From Gimibacter soli (GTDB lineage Bacteria; Pseudomonadota; Alphaproteobacteria; Sphingomonadales; Kordiimonadaceae): 64,000 nucleotides of DNA. Both the position numbers and the translations under genes were made by a program. Position 1 is the first letter of the stretch; every line of letters starts with the position of its first letter. The stretch is from assembly GCF_028463845.1 (NCBI RefSeq), contig NZ_CP116805.1:3096001-3160000 (forward strand), in the 5' to 3' direction. The notes below the pieces were generated by a model. That model was not told where the DNA came from and searched no databases. It was given only the letters and a program-made list of their open reading frames with translations. Below, in pieces: positions 63,881 through 64,000 of the stretch.

Positions 63881-64000
63881 TTGGGGATATGCACCCAGCG
63901 CTCGGTGCCGGTCGCCTGATCAAGCACAAGGATATGGTCGCCGTCATCGCCCCGGAAGGTCAGCACCAGCCGGTTGCCCGAAAGCGAGGTCGAAACAAGC
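63877..64000 (-). CDS. C-terminal fragment of an unidentified protein
   Basis: An open reading frame enters from the right edge and ends at 63877. The visible 40 residues end LVLDQATGTERWVHIPK. The tail is not a recognised family. It overlaps the M67 start by four bases, so it precedes that gene in one transcript. Confidence 0.55.
   Translation of the reverse strand, partial: LVSTSLSGNRLVLTFRGDDGDHILVLDQATGTERWVHIPK

Overview
The window is a GC-rich, densely packed bacterial chromosome segment with no rRNA, CRISPR array, prophage or insertion sequence. Gene content points to an alphaproteobacterium, probably free-living and aerobic: an EipA/DUF1134 envelope protein, an Fpr-type ferredoxin reductase, ETF-ubiquinone oxidoreductase next to a TPR lipoprotein and ispE, a family-4-like uracil-DNA glycosylase, and several TonB-dependent receptors. 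The order cannot be fixed from the sequence alone. Kordiimonadales, Caulobacterales and Sphingomonadales are all possible.

Layout. 1-3.2 kb: the 3' end of feoB, a lipoprotein M19 dipeptidase and a Spinster-like MFS transporter. 3.3-6.5 kb: a large Oar-like TonB-dependent receptor on the minus strand behind a 493-bp control region. 7-12.1 kb: a complete nucleoside-salvage block made of two divergent operons (deoB-deoA-cdd on minus; upp, a purine phosphoribosyltransferase and a purine nucleoside phosphorylase on plus). 12.2-24.1 kb: mixed housekeeping genes, including fprA, an AT-rich foreign-looking HEPN/MtlR-like gene, sppA, msrB, azoR, kynA-kynB and a prepilin peptidase. 24.2-42.2 kb: a secretion island with a duplicated beta-helix-like lipoprotein, a second TonB-dependent receptor and a full type II secretion operon gspC-N, followed by a small lipoprotein and a solute-binding-like protein. 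42.2-64 kb: tRNA-Gln, a sugar-nucleotide epimerase, ispE, a TPR lipoprotein, ETF-QO, uracil-DNA glycosylase, a soluble lytic transglycosylase, an SDR, a class III CoA-transferase, recQ-cutC, a GST, a methyltransferase, an acyl-CoA ligase, eipA, a Sel1-repeat protein and a JAMM-type M67 peptidase.

The most interesting system is the secretion island. Pho-box-like direct repeats (two 7-mers 11 bp apart, in promoter position) lie upstream of the lipoprotein gene, upstream of gspC, and upstream of the distant Oar-like receptor. This suggests a phosphate-starvation regulon in which a type II system exports a large surface lipoprotein that works with TonB-dependent receptors. From memory, the nearest described parallel is the phosphate-starvation lipoprotein ElpS secreted by the type II system of Caulobacter crescentus. 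The lipoprotein gene has an internal 1272-bp duplication with a 74-bp identical block. A strong hairpin separates it from the receptor gene. gspI carries an inverted pair of about 40-bp palindromic repeats that, if translated from the upstream start, lengthen its prepilin leader.

All functional calls rest on reading translated sequence and motifs by eye. No database search was possible.
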